DNA of 60,165 nucleotides from Cyclobacteriaceae bacterium (GTDB taxonomy: Bacteria; Bacteroidota; Bacteroidia; Cytophagales; Cyclobacteriaceae), in NCBI GenBank assembly GCA_022842845.1, contig JALHOT010000008.1:1-60165 (forward strand). The letters are read 5' to 3'. Shown piece by piece: positions 8,547 through 17,654 of the stretch. The position numbers and the translations under genes were made by a program. Under the pieces are notes generated by a model. The model was given only the letters and a program-made list of their open reading frames with translations. It made no database searches and had not been told where the DNA came from. Numbering within the stretch: the first letter of the stretch is position 1; the number at the start of each line of letters is the position of its first letter.

Positions 8547-10893
8547 AAAACTCTATTTTATAACTCAAGATTGGGATCAGAGGCGTGAGGTAAGACACCT
8601 TCACTTTACCGGTCAAAGGCTCAAAGTAACTTCCAAAAACATTTTTACGATTGATGGCATTCTGCACATCAAGGGCTAGTGTGTGGGTAGACTTTGCTTT
8701 GTTACGCTTTAAACTGATGCGCAAATCAGGTCTGAAATAATCGCTTACTTTTTCGCTGAAAGCCTTGTCATCATAGTAAACGGTTTCTCCTTTTGCAATA
8801 GACTCTTCCACATTGATTGGGGTAGTTCTAAATCCACCACTGTAAATACTACGAACATTGATACCGAGTATCCTGTTCTTAGGCAATGTAAATTCTTTTC
8901 CTCCGGTAAATGTTATGTTAACTTTTCCATTGTAGCGTGTATCACGCCAAACATTGTCGCTCCCAGTGTATTTAGATTCATATAGCGAAGTGGACAGCAG
9001 GAAGTAAACATCATTGTGCATGAACTGCTCCAAGGTTAATTCAACACCATAGTTTTTGCCGAAGCCATTATTAACCAATGGTTCAGTTTCATAGTCCCAT
9101 TGGCGATTGATCAGGGAGAAGGAACTATTCGCTTCAACTTTAACGGGAATATTATAGAGGTGTTGATAGTAGGTTTCAAGTTTAATACGCAGATGGTCGT
9201 TGAGTGAACGATCATATCCTAATACGAAATGATGAGATTTACTTAGGTCTAGATCTTCATTGGTGCGAATCGAGACACCATTTTGCAAGGACTCACCAAA
9301 GTAAGTGCCTAAGGGCTGCATTTGACTGTGCAAACCGTAGCCTACATTAATCCTTTGCATATCGCTTAAAGCATAAGAGGCAGACAAGCGAGGCTCGATG
9401 GAAAAGGAATTATTAAGAAGCAACTGTAAATAGTGAACACCGGTATTCAATGTTAATTTTTCTGTTGCTTTTATGTTTAATTGTGAGAATGCCTGAATGC
9501 TTTGTGTGGCACCTTTTGAATTAAGTTGTGTTTCAAAAACATTACTATTTTCATTGAGGGTAAGTTGCCGAACATTGTAAAATAATTGATTTAGGTAAAG
9601 GCCACTCCTTAAACTATAGCGAGCAGAGAGTTTTGTGTTTAACACGCTGCTAAAAGTAATCTTAGCATTTCCATACTTCTGTGTATAATCAAGCCTTGGT
9701 GTATACTGTTCATTCAGCTTCTCCTGTTCATAAAATATTTCATTCCCCGAAAAGACAAGTACATTTTGCAGGTGCGATTTAGCGTTAAGAATGCTCGCAT
9801 ATTTAATACCAACAGCACCTGTGTTAGAATGGTAAAGGGCATTATAGCTTTCAAACTCTGTTTCCCATTTTGTTGAATCTTTTTCTGCTTCACTTTTCTG
9901 ATCGCTCAGACCTCCAAAACCAAAAATAGTAAGACTTGCTTTTTTACTGGTTGGTAAATGAATATTGAAGGACAAATCCTGAAAGTCTGTTGAGTAATCA
10001 CCAATGGGTACACCCATCTTGGCTAATAGGGTAAGAGTGGAGTAACGATAGTTGACGAGGTATGAACCCTTATATTTTTTGCCAAGAGGTCCTTCTGCAG
10101 CAACATCGGTTCCCAAAAAGCCCGCCTGAAAGGTGTACTCGTTTTTTTCATTATTGCCTTTACGCAGTCGCAAGTCAAAAACACCAGATAGCGCATTACC
10201 ATATTCAGCCGCAAAAGCGCCCGTTAAGAAATCTGAATTAGCAAGTAGCTGCGAACTCAATATTGAGATGCCACCACCGGCAGAGCCTGCGTTAGCAAAG
10301 TGATTAGGATTAGGAATATCAACGCCCTCCATGCGCCATAGCAATCCAAAGGGTGAGTTGCCGCGAATAGATATACTATTGTTCCCATCATCGGCTGAGA
10401 CGACACCTGCAAATGAAGTAACCATACGGGCCGGATCATTAACAGCGGCAGCAAATTTTCTGGTTTCTTCGACTGAGAATGTGCGTGAACTCACCACCAG
10501 CATGTCATTGAGCGGCTTGTCCTTTTCAGTAGCGGTAATCACCAGTTCTTGCATTTGCACTATGTCTTCTTCTATGGCTATACTTAGCACAACCTCTTTG
10601 CCAGAGTTAACTATTATATTGGGTAAGGTTAGTTCTTTGTAACCAATAAAACTTACTTTGATGGCATGAGTGCCTACTGGTACTTTATTGATTTTGAATT
10701 GTCCATCTACATCTGTAGTAACCCCAACGATAGGGTTGGTATTAAGCAGGATAACGTTGGCACCGGGCAAGGGTATTTGCGATACCTGATCAATCACTGT
10801 GCCTCGAATAGTTTGCGAAAGTTCCTGTGCATTTAAAGTTAGTCCATAGAAAAGCAGCATTATCAATACTGCCAATTTGATTCGTGTTGTCAT
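8545..10893 (-). CDS. TonB-dependent outer-membrane receptor with carboxypeptidase-regulatory-like N-terminus
   Basis: 782 residues. A signal peptide (end near LNAQE) is followed by a carboxypeptidase-regulatory-like beta-sandwich at residues 28-115 (IRGTVIDQ to VVLSIAI). A TonB-box-like segment (QELVITATEK) comes next, then a plug domain at about 125-245 (SIRGNSPFGLLWRMEGVDIP) and a beta-barrel. There is no STN domain in this protein; that domain is in the upstream gene product. The gene is the last of the sigma/FecR/STN locus but has its own ECF-type promoter motif 22 bases before the start. The ligand is unknown, and no SusD-like partner is present. Confidence 0.88.
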   Translation of the reverse strand: MTTRIKLAVLIMLLFYGLTLNAQELSQTIRGTVIDQVSQIPLPGANVILLNTNPIVGVTTDVDGQFKINKVPVGTHAIKVSFIGYKELTLPNIIVNSGKEVVLSIAIEEDIVQMQELVITATEKDKPLNDMLVVSSRTFSVEETRKFAAAVNDPARMVTSFAGVVSADDGNNSISIRGNSPFGLLWRMEGVDIPNPNHFANAGSAGGGISILSSQLLANSDFLTGAFAAEYGNALSGVFDLRLRKGNNEKNEYTFQAGFLGTDVAAEGPLGKKYKGSYLVNYRYSTLTLLAKMGVPIGDYSTDFQDLSFNIHLPTSKKASLTIFGFGGLSDQKSEAEKDSTKWETEFESYNALYHSNTGAVGIKYASILNAKSHLQNVLVFSGNEIFYEQEKLNEQYTPRLDYTQKYGNAKITFSSVLNTKLSARYSLRSGLYLNQLFYNVRQLTLNENSNVFETQLNSKGATQSIQAFSQLNIKATEKLTLNTGVHYLQLLLNNSFSIEPRLSASYALSDMQRINVGYGLHSQMQPLGTYFGESLQNGVSIRTNEDLDLSKSHHFVLGYDRSLNDHLRIKLETYYQHLYNIPVKVEANSSFSLINRQWDYETEPLVNNGFGKNYGVELTLEQFMHNDVYFLLSTSLYESKYTGSDNVWRDTRYNGKVNITFTGGKEFTLPKNRILGINVRSIYSGGFRTTPINVEESIAKGETVYYDDKAFSEKVSDYFRPDLRISLKRNKAKSTHTLALDVQNAINRKNVFGSYFEPLTGKVKVSYLTPLIPILSYKIEF

Positions 10894-10915
10894 GTTGTTG
10901 GATTGGTTTATCCTA

Positions 10916-10943
10916 TGACAACACTGCAGTAACTTACCCCTAT
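10916..10943 (-). promoter_or_regulatory. Candidate ECF-sigma promoter of the TonB receptor gene
   Basis: Read on the minus strand, ATAGGGGTAAG (10943-10933) is followed after exactly 10 bases by GTTGTCA (10922-10916), 22 bases before the receptor ATG. The same two blocks with the same spacing precede the ECF sigma gene at 14361-14334. A GGGGTAA-type -35 block and a GTTGTC-type -10 block fit the general form of ECF promoters (inference). Confidence 0.65.
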
Positions 10944-10959
10944 GTTTGAATTATTTTTC

Positions 10960-12747
10960 TTAGAAAAATCTGAGCCCTACTCGTGCCCCCCACCACAACT
11001 GATAGTCGGTGGTTCTACTAAAGGTGCCCTGATGAATTTTGGAGGGACTATAGTAAGTAAAGAGTTTAGCGTGATTGTCGAATGCTGCATCGTAGATACG
11101 CAGATTCAAGGTACCACCAGCGGCTATGGCCAAGCGTTTACTTAGTTTAAATTCAAAACCTACATAAAGTTTGTTGAGCAGGTTAAGGGCTTCGATGTTG
11201 CCTTTGTTAATATGATTGGAGGTTATGTCTGTATTTAGGTAAAGGCGCTTTGCAAGTTTGGGCGCCACGCCTACCCCATATCCAAAAGACCAGGTGGTAG
11301 TATCAGCATTCTCTGGGCGAACACTGGCCGTGAGAATATTATAGAACTGTCTTACCCCCGTTCTGAGTGAAATGACCACGGGGAATACTTCATCCGCGGC
11401 TAACTCAACTTGATGGTATCCTTTATTAACAAAACTTAAAAAACCAACCGGTACACCCTTTATACTATCAGTTATGTTGATGAAGCCGACTTGTGTACCG
11501 CGAACGGTTTTGGCAATGTTAAGCAGACCTGCCACTTGCGATCCGCCCACTTCTTTGGCAACATTGAAAAGCCCTGCCGCTTGTGCGCCTTTGGCTTTTG
11601 AAGGAGTAAAATTAAAAAGTCCTGCGGCCTGCACGCCTTCAATATCTTCTGTGCTTACATTGAAGAGGCCGGCAAATTGCGGGCCTCCGTAGGTGCCAAG
11701 ATTAAAGTTTATCAAACCCGCAAATTGGGCGCCTTCTGCATTCGCCATATTGGTATTCGCTAATCCGGCAAATTGAATGGCCTTGGTGCTGCCAAGATTG
11801 GAATTGAAAAGTCCGGCAAACTGCACTCCTTGTGTATGCCCACCATTCACATTAAAGAGCCCTGCTAATTGTGCGTAACAAACATCTCCGCTGTTAATGT
11901 TGAATAAACCGCCAAACTCAGCTTTTCTGGTTCCGGCAGAGTAACCTCCCAGTATGTTAAATGAATAGTCGTTTACTACGTTGCCGCTTAGCTTATGATT
12001 AGTGCCAACGAAGGGTACAAGAGAAACTTGCCAGTCGCGCTGAATAGTATCGCGCACGTTGTGCATGTTTATTCTTTGTACGGATTGCTTAGTCCAGCTC
12101 CAAAGTTTATTTAGTTTACTGTCCAGACTGTCTGAGAATATCCGCCATTTTTCTTCATCAATTTTTAAAGAAAGATTTTGGAAAGATGAACGCTTGCTGG
12201 GCACAACCAGTATCGTGTCAGCATACTGACTTTTTTTGATGGCCAGTTGCATTTGTTCTTTAGTGGGCTTCTTCACTTCCAATTGAAAGAAGCCGAATTC
12301 ATCCGTTACGGTTGACTGCAAGGAAATTGGATCGTAAATACTTACCTCTTTTAGTTTTTTGCCAGTCGATTCATCCACCACATAACCGCTTACAACGATG
12401 CCATCGTCATTATCTTTTTTTGTTAAGATAATGTAATTGTTTTTCTGCTTGAATTTGATTCTGCTTTCAAATACACTTTCCAGAATTTCTCTGACTGTAC
12501 TGTTGTTGTAATGCCCGTTAATCACATCAATATTTTGTAAAACGGAGGAACTGTAAGAGAAGGTAAAGCCTCCGGCCTGAGCTAATGCTTTTAAGGCTTC
12601 GTCACTTTTTTGATTTTTGAAAGTAATACTGATGCTTCTTTCAAGTGGTGGCGTTAGGGTTTGAGCTACCAGCACATTACTAACAATGGAAACAATAAGC
12701 AGAGAAATAAACGAAGCGAAGCGAATAAAATTAATCACAACCTTCAC
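10960..12747 (-). CDS. STN-domain protein with carboxypeptidase-regulatory-like domain and LA_2272-type surface repeats
   Basis: 595 residues. A signal peptide (end near VLVAQ) precedes an STN/secretin-TonB N-terminal domain at about residues 38-110 (SISITFKNQKSDEALKAL). STN domains normally contact FecR-type anti-sigma factors in the periplasm. A carboxypeptidase-regulatory-like domain (VVSGYVVDESTGKKL) covers about 130-195. Residues 270-440 hold ten or so tandem repeats of about 17 residues with core QFAGLFN. The last 150 residues look like outer-membrane beta-strands ending in Phe. The start overlaps the FecR stop by 17 bases, so the two are co-transcribed. It probably sits in the outer membrane and relays a surface signal to FecR (inference). 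Confidence 0.78.
   Translation of the reverse strand: MKVVINFIRFASFISLLIVSIVSNVLVAQTLTPPLERSISITFKNQKSDEALKALAQAGGFTFSYSSSVLQNIDVINGHYNNSTVREILESVFESRIKFKQKNNYIILTKKDNDDGIVVSGYVVDESTGKKLKEVSIYDPISLQSTVTDEFGFFQLEVKKPTKEQMQLAIKKSQYADTILVVPSKRSSFQNLSLKIDEEKWRIFSDSLDSKLNKLWSWTKQSVQRINMHNVRDTIQRDWQVSLVPFVGTNHKLSGNVVNDYSFNILGGYSAGTRKAEFGGLFNINSGDVCYAQLAGLFNVNGGHTQGVQFAGLFNSNLGSTKAIQFAGLANTNMANAEGAQFAGLINFNLGTYGGPQFAGLFNVSTEDIEGVQAAGLFNFTPSKAKGAQAAGLFNVAKEVGGSQVAGLLNIAKTVRGTQVGFINITDSIKGVPVGFLSFVNKGYHQVELAADEVFPVVISLRTGVRQFYNILTASVRPENADTTTWSFGYGVGVAPKLAKRLYLNTDITSNHINKGNIEALNLLNKLYVGFEFKLSKRLAIAAGGTLNLRIYDAAFDNHAKLFTYYSPSKIHQGTFSRTTDYQLWWGARVGLRFF
11425..11930 (-). repeat. Tandem 17-residue QFAGLFN surface repeats within the STN protein
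   Basis: The translated region shows successive units with core [QE][FLAV]xGL[FL]N, spaced about 17 residues apart: EFGGLFN, QLAGLFN, QFAGLFN, QFAGLAN, QFAGLIN, QFAGLFN, QAAGLFN, QAAGLFN, QVAGLLN, then degenerate QVGFIN and PVGFLS. The pattern matches the LA_2272-type surface repeats known from Leptospira and Bacteroidota proteins. Confidence 0.8.
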
Positions 12748-13705
12748 CCTCCAGTGTGATGTTCTGCTCCCCGCCTATGACCTTGAGATTTAATGTTTCT
12801 GCAATGATCTCGGCAATAGTATCGATATCTTCATTCTCAAAATTTACTGTTAGTCTGCAACTTTTCAGATTCTCTGATATGCTGATCTTCTTTTCGTAAA
12901 TAGCGTTCAGTTGCTCAACCACAGTTTGTAAATCGGTCTCCTCAAAAACAAATTGACGATTGGCATAAGCCATGATGTTGGTGTCGGCTGCTTCTAACGA
13001 GAACTCCTTACTTAACTTATTGTAGATACCTTTTCCGCCTGCTTTTATAAAGATACCCTGATTATTAGCAGTGTAGAATTGCACCTCCCCTTCTGTTACA
13101 CTTACTTCAACGGTATTACTTTGCTCATAAGCCCGGACATTAAAAACTGTACCTATATCGCGAATGAATACTTCCGCTGCTTCAACAATGAGCTCCTTAT
13201 CCTTTTCATGCTTGATAGCGAAACTTGCTTCTCCTTTTAATTGAATGCGTCCTTTCTTCTTTTTCTCATTATAGGCAATGGATAGTTCGCTTTGTTTGTT
13301 CAGCACTACTTGCGTTCCATCGGGAAGTATATCTTGAATAATACTTGTACTACTGGCCAATTGTGTTGTAGTGTTAAAACCAACAAAAGATTGATAAGCC
13401 CAAAAACCGATTACTGATATGAGTAAAATACTGGCTGCAATTCGAACGAATGAGAAATTGAATTGCCTTGATTTTTGGCTACTCAACTTAGTCTTTAGTA
13501 TGAACCATGCCTTGTCTGCATCATAATGGCCGACATCTATCGACTCTGATGCCTTATCGAAAATAAGTTTAAGGTGCTCATAATATTGTTGGTTTTCGGA
13601 AGAGGTTTTGCACCACACCTCGACAAGCCTGCGCTCTTCGGCACTGGCTTCTCCGGCCAGGTACTTTCCAATTAAATCATCGATATCGAATGCTGGCTTG
13701 CTCAA
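12731..13705 (-). CDS. FecR-family anti-sigma regulator
   Basis: 324 residues. The cytoplasmic part (1-85) has the usual short helical sigma-binding region (DDLIGKYLAGEASAEE). One transmembrane helix follows at about 90-110 (ASILLISVIGFWAYQSF). The periplasmic FecR domain (LPDGTQVVLNKQSEL, about 140-240) and a C-terminal DUF4974-like domain (FEETDLQTVVEQLNAIY) complete it. FecR proteins hold an ECF sigma factor at the membrane until a signal arrives through an STN domain. The start overlaps the sigma stop by four bases (ATGA), indicating translational coupling. Confidence 0.93.
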   Translation of the reverse strand: MSKPAFDIDDLIGKYLAGEASAEERRLVEVWCKTSSENQQYYEHLKLIFDKASESIDVGHYDADKAWFILKTKLSSQKSRQFNFSFVRIAASILLISVIGFWAYQSFVGFNTTTQLASSTSIIQDILPDGTQVVLNKQSELSIAYNEKKKKGRIQLKGEASFAIKHEKDKELIVEAAEVFIRDIGTVFNVRAYEQSNTVEVSVTEGEVQFYTANNQGIFIKAGGKGIYNKLSKEFSLEAADTNIMAYANRQFVFEETDLQTVVEQLNAIYEKKISISENLKSCRLTVNFENEDIDTIAEIIAETLNLKVIGGEQNITLEGEGCD

Positions 13706-14280
13706 TCTAATAGTCCTTTAAAAAGTAATAAAATGATTGGCAGATAATCGCGCAATTCTTCTCTCATCAATTTGAGGGCTTTGCCAATTTGATTCTCCAC
13801 CGTTTTCACTGAGATATTTAACTGATCGGCAATCTCTTGGTACTTCAATTCTTCGAAGCGGCTTAACTTAAATACGAGCCTGCATTGCTCTGGCAACACC
13901 TGCATGGCGGCATAAATTTTTTTCTCAAGCTCATTAGAAAGCACAGTGTCCGAAGTTGATTCAGCATGATTGACCCGCATGTAAACTTCTTGCTGAGCAT
14001 GTGCCTGTTTTACTTTACCATGTTTTATAACATTCAGGCATCGGTTTCGAATGCTCTGGTAGAGGTAAGCTTTTAGTGATGTGGTGATAAAGAGTGAAGT
14101 GCGTTTCTCCCAAATGCCTAAAAATGAAGCCTGCACCACCTCTTCAGCCTCTTCACGATCTTGAAGAAAACTGTGGGCATAACGGCACAGGGCTTGGTAG
14201 TACTCCTTAAAAATCATCTCAAAAGCAGTTTCATTGCCTTCCCGTATGGCTTCCAATAAACTGGTTTCGGATGCTAGCAC
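13702..14280 (-). CDS. ECF RNA polymerase sigma factor (Bacteroidota FecI-type)
   Basis: 192 residues. Region 2 is at about 20-90 (AFEMIFKEYYQALCRYA, then EEAEEVVQASFLGIWE). Region 4 with its helix-turn-helix is at about 125-180 (LPEQCRLVFKLSRFEELKYQEIA, then ISVKTVENQI). Length and motifs match the RpoE-like sigma-70 family that pairs with FecR. It heads the operon sigma-FecR-STN protein. The promoter-like motif 54-81 bases upstream is shared with the TonB receptor gene, which suggests autoregulation and direct control of the receptor (inference). Confidence 0.94.
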   Translation of the reverse strand: MLASETSLLEAIREGNETAFEMIFKEYYQALCRYAHSFLQDREEAEEVVQASFLGIWEKRTSLFITTSLKAYLYQSIRNRCLNVIKHGKVKQAHAQQEVYMRVNHAESTSDTVLSNELEKKIYAAMQVLPEQCRLVFKLSRFEELKYQEIADQLNISVKTVENQIGKALKLMREELRDYLPIILLLFKGLLD

Positions 14281-14333
14281 TGCTTTTTTGTTTAATATCA
14301 GTGCAAAATACGGAAATATGCGATCTGGGGTTG

Positions 14334-14361
14334 TGACAACTCATAGGCCCCTTACCCCTAT
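14334..14361 (-). promoter_or_regulatory. Candidate autoregulatory ECF-sigma promoter
   Basis: On the minus strand ATAGGGGTAAG (14361-14351), a 10-base spacer, then GTTGTCA (14340-14334) lie 53 bases before the sigma ATG. The blocks and spacing are identical to those at 10943-10916 before the TonB receptor, while the spacers differ. This is what a promoter recognised by the same sigma factor would look like. Confidence 0.65.
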
Positions 14362-14440
14362 TTAAGGTCCGGAAATATTTTTTCCCTTAAGTTTTTGCAC
14401 TTTACCTATTAATAACCCACCAATGGATTTTAGGGCAATA

Positions 14441-14471
14441 AAAAACCCCGCGATTATTTCGCGGGGTTTTT
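14441..14471 (-). terminator. Rho-independent terminator of the DUF5117-type protease gene
   Basis: A perfect 13-bp stem (AAAAACCCCGCGA at 14441-14453, complement at 14459-14471) with a 5-base loop. On the minus strand it ends in a run of T. It lies 20 bases past the stop of the protease gene and 161 bases upstream of the sigma start, so it also insulates the ECF operon. Confidence 0.93.
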
Positions 14472-14490
14472 GAAGTAATAGTTTTAAAAA

Positions 14491-17004
14491 CTATTTCGGA
14501 TCTAAAATTTGATTGATGCGTTGTACGGCATCTTCTAAGTGGTATTTTGACATAGCATCTGAAGTACGCGCTATAGCACCATTGATTTGTGTGCGAAGTG
14601 TTTTCAGTTCAGCTCTTACCATGGGTCTGATGTCAGACTGACTTACATCTATAGGTGTGCTACCCATGAAAGCACGGAAGTTGGCTGGCATTGGCGCTGG
14701 CTCCTCCTTCATCAAGTACTCGAGTCTCTCAATATGCGCACGCTGTAAATTTCTGCGGTAAGCATCGATAGTTTTACCGGCTGCTAATTCAGACCAGATG
14801 CCATTGCGCAATTCACTCATCATTTCTAAAGCGGTATAAGTGCTATTGCCCAAGGCTGCCTCTGCTTCCAATAAACGTGCTATGCGGCTAGGATCTAGCA
14901 AATTGTTAAGTGTACCCACCTGTGCATTGCGGATACGATCCAATGAACCAGCATTCTCAATTTTTTTCAGAATGTTTTGGTCTAACATCCAGGTTGGTGT
15001 AGCAAAAGTTTCTTTCTGCAAATAAGCCATGGCTTTCTTCTGCACATCCTTTGGAACCGGAACAAAGACATTGCCAGCTTGTTCATAAGACTTAGGGGTG
15101 TCGTACACACCACCGATGTTGGCGCGTACATGGCCGTTGTAACGGTTCCACTGGCCTAACACTTGTCCATACAGTTCAGCTAATTCATCATAGTTTTCAC
15201 CTTCTTGCTTGGTCCACTCAATTAGGTTTGGCACAATACGCTTTAGGTTGGCAACACCATAGGTGCTGGCTTTCATTGCATCATTACCCAAATCCTCAGA
15301 TTGTGAGCGTGGATCTTGTGGATTACCTGTTTGACGACCGTAGAAGTACACAGGATTGCTGGCCTTCTCAAGAATCCATTTGTTTAAAATGGCTTTTTCT
15401 TCTTCTGCAGTTTTGGCTTCCGGAATGTATTTGTAGCCCCACATTACAGCATACTTATCGTACTCCCCTACGTCAGGCATAAGTGAAACACCTTTATCTT
15501 CTGGTTGCGCAATGTAATTGAAACGTGCATAGTCCATAATCGAAGGAGCTGTTCCACTCTTTGAAGTGAAAGTAGCAGAGCGCAAAGAATCTACCGGGTA
15601 AGCAAAACTTGACCCGAAGTTGTGAGGGAGACCGAGTGTATGCCCTACTTCGTGTGATGATACAAAGCGGATAAGACGACCCATTACTTCATCTTTAAAC
15701 TTAACACCGCGCGCATCGGGATTGATGGCAGCCGTTTGGATGAAGAACCAATTGCGTAATAAGTTCATTACATTGTGGTACCAGCCAATATCACTTTCTA
15801 AAATTTCACCAGAGCGTGGATCGGCTACGTGCGGGCCGTAAGCATTCTGAATATCGGAGGCGAAGTAGCGAATAACAGAGTAGCGTGCGTCCTCCGGGCT
15901 CCAATCAGGGTCCTGTTCTTTGGTAGGAGCATCTTTAGCGGTAATGGCATTTTTAAAACCTGCTCTTTCAAAGGCTTTATTCCAATCTTCAACGCCTTGC
16001 TTCAAGTAAGGTCTCCATTTTTCTGGAGTAGCAGGATCGATATAGTAAACGATTTGCTTCTTAGGTTCTACCAATTCGCCACGCTTATAGGCTTCAACAT
16101 CTTTAGGTTCAAGTCTCCATCTTCTGATATAAGAAGTAGTCACTGCTTTTTGTGCATCTTGTCCATAATCAACTTGTGATTGAGCAAAGAAGCCAACGCG
16201 ATCGTCAGCCAAGCGAGGCATCATGGCTTTTTTAGGAAGCAACACCATGGAGTTGTTCATTTCGAGAGAAATAGAACCAACACTCGCATTGGAAGGAGCT
16301 TCGCCTGCTTTGTAAGTAAGCACATGGCGTGCCTCTATGTTGATAGGGAAACTTTTAATGTGTTCAATAAAAGTGCGGCTTTCGTCTAGTGAAGTGACTT
16401 TGAACTGTTTTCTGCGCGCATCATCAAAACCAATTGCAGGCACATCTTTTGTGAACAAGCTGGTGGTTTCGATTACCAAAGAAGAGTCTTTTCCAAAGGC
16501 TTTGATATCGAAAGTCTGTATAATGGGTTCGAAATTAGAGTTGCGAACTGATAAAGACATCGGGGAGTTTTCATCGGCAATGTTGTTGTAAGACACTACG
16601 CGTAACAAAACCTTTTTGTCTTTCTTGTGCCATCGCACCACCTGGTTGCGCACATTTTCACCTCCATAACCAATATCATCGGCAGTTTTAGCAATGCGTG
16701 TTACCAGCAGCATTTCGCGCTCCAGTAGTGAATCAGGTATTTCATAAAAATACTTGTCTTCAATCTTGTGGACTTTAAACAAACCATCATCGCTCACCGC
16801 TTTGGCAGTAATTACTTTATCGTAGGCCTGTATGCCACCGCTTTCTTTTTTCTCCCCGTTAGCTGCCGGAGCAGCTGCCGGGGCTGGAGTGCTGGCAGGC
16901 GCTTTCTTACTTTTCTTTTGGGCAAGAACAGGGGAGCCAACAGCCATCAAGAAAGCTGCCAGCAAAACCGTTGATCTTACCGGTTGGGTAAAGACTATTT
17001 TCAT
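14491..17004 (-). CDS. Exported zinc metalloprotease of the DUF5117/DUF5118 type
   Basis: About 837 residues from ATG 17004. An upstream in-frame ATG at 17103 would add 33 residues ahead of a second, more typical signal peptide (MKIVFTQPVRS, cleavage near VLAQK), so I prefer 17004. The zinc motif HEVGHTLGLPHNF is complete (His451, Glu452, His455, His461 counted from 17004), as in metzincin-like DUF5117 proteins. N-terminal beta domains precede it, and a C-terminal helical DUF4953-like region follows. These proteins are common and uncharacterised in Bacteroidota; proteolytic activity is inferred from the motif. The gene is monocistronic, with its own terminator, and divergent from the GNAT gene. 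Confidence 0.88.
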   Translation of the reverse strand: MKIVFTQPVRSTVLLAAFLMAVGSPVLAQKKSKKAPASTPAPAAAPAANGEKKESGGIQAYDKVITAKAVSDDGLFKVHKIEDKYFYEIPDSLLEREMLLVTRIAKTADDIGYGGENVRNQVVRWHKKDKKVLLRVVSYNNIADENSPMSLSVRNSNFEPIIQTFDIKAFGKDSSLVIETTSLFTKDVPAIGFDDARRKQFKVTSLDESRTFIEHIKSFPINIEARHVLTYKAGEAPSNASVGSISLEMNNSMVLLPKKAMMPRLADDRVGFFAQSQVDYGQDAQKAVTTSYIRRWRLEPKDVEAYKRGELVEPKKQIVYYIDPATPEKWRPYLKQGVEDWNKAFERAGFKNAITAKDAPTKEQDPDWSPEDARYSVIRYFASDIQNAYGPHVADPRSGEILESDIGWYHNVMNLLRNWFFIQTAAINPDARGVKFKDEVMGRLIRFVSSHEVGHTLGLPHNFGSSFAYPVDSLRSATFTSKSGTAPSIMDYARFNYIAQPEDKGVSLMPDVGEYDKYAVMWGYKYIPEAKTAEEEKAILNKWILEKASNPVYFYGRQTGNPQDPRSQSEDLGNDAMKASTYGVANLKRIVPNLIEWTKQEGENYDELAELYGQVLGQWNRYNGHVRANIGGVYDTPKSYEQAGNVFVPVPKDVQKKAMAYLQKETFATPTWMLDQNILKKIENAGSLDRIRNAQVGTLNNLLDPSRIARLLEAEAALGNSTYTALEMMSELRNGIWSELAAGKTIDAYRRNLQRAHIERLEYLMKEEPAPMPANFRAFMGSTPIDVSQSDIRPMVRAELKTLRTQINGAIARTSDAMSKYHLEDAVQRINQILDPK

Positions 17005-17173
17005 GTTTTTTGGGTTTATCACAAGGCAAAGTATTAGCAAATAAGGGCCACATAAAAGCAGGCAAACACTGAAGGTAAAAGTGCCTGATAAGCGGGTATT
17101 CATGGTCGCTAAAAGGATGGAGAAGTCTCAGTATCTCACTTAATTTGCGTGATAAGCACTTAAATCTTACAAG

Positions 17174-17653
17174 ATGGCAACAATACGAAGAGGCACGCAG
17201 CAAGATTTACCCCGCACCCTTGAATTAATAAAAGAGCTGGCCTTGTATGAAAAAGCCCCTCATGAAGTCACTAACACCATAGCCATGATGGAGCAAGATG
17301 GATTTGGTGCTAATCCTGTATTTGGATTTTTTGTGGCTGAAAATGAAAGAGGTATTGTGGGTATATCGATTTACTATTACCGCTATTCAACGTGGAAGGG
17401 CAAGCGCTTATACCTGGAAGATATTATTGTAACAGAAACAGAGCGGGGAAGTGGTTTAGGTAAATTACTTTTTGACCGCACCATGCAGCAATGTATTGAA
17501 AGTGGCTGCACCGGTATGATGTGGCAAGTATTGGATTGGAATGAACCTGCTATCAATTTCTACAAAAGGTATAATGCCAAAATGGAGTACGAGTGGGTTA
17601 ACTGTCATTTGGAAGCCAGGCAAATACATGAATTGCTGGCAGCCAGATCCTGA
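17174..17653 (+). CDS. GNAT acetyltransferase of the diamine/spermidine-acetyltransferase-like group
   Basis: 159 residues forming a single GNAT fold. The acetyl-CoA-binding motif A is visible as RGSGLGKLLF at about residues 96-105, preceded by LEDIIVTE. The YSTWKGKRLYLEDI segment and the WNEPAINFYKR segment resemble spermidine/spermine or thialysine N-acetyltransferases. The substrate is probably a small amine, but this is by resemblance only. Its stop is one base from the end of the convergent lipoprotein gene. Confidence 0.82.
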   Translation: MATIRRGTQQDLPRTLELIKELALYEKAPHEVTNTIAMMEQDGFGANPVFGFFVAENERGIVGISIYYYRYSTWKGKRLYLEDIIVTETERGSGLGKLLFDRTMQQCIESGCTGMMWQVLDWNEPAINFYKRYNAKMEYEWVNCHLEARQIHELLAARS

Positions 17654-17654
17654 T

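Noticed and set aside
15829-16591. Several open frames of 69-116 codons on the plus strand across the metalloprotease gene
   Set aside because: Shadows of the real minus-strand gene, which has a complete zinc motif and signal peptide.
16999-17103. Longer start (ATG 17103) for the metalloprotease
   Set aside because: It would add a 33-residue hydrophobic segment before a second complete signal peptide; ATG 17004 gives a normal exported protein.
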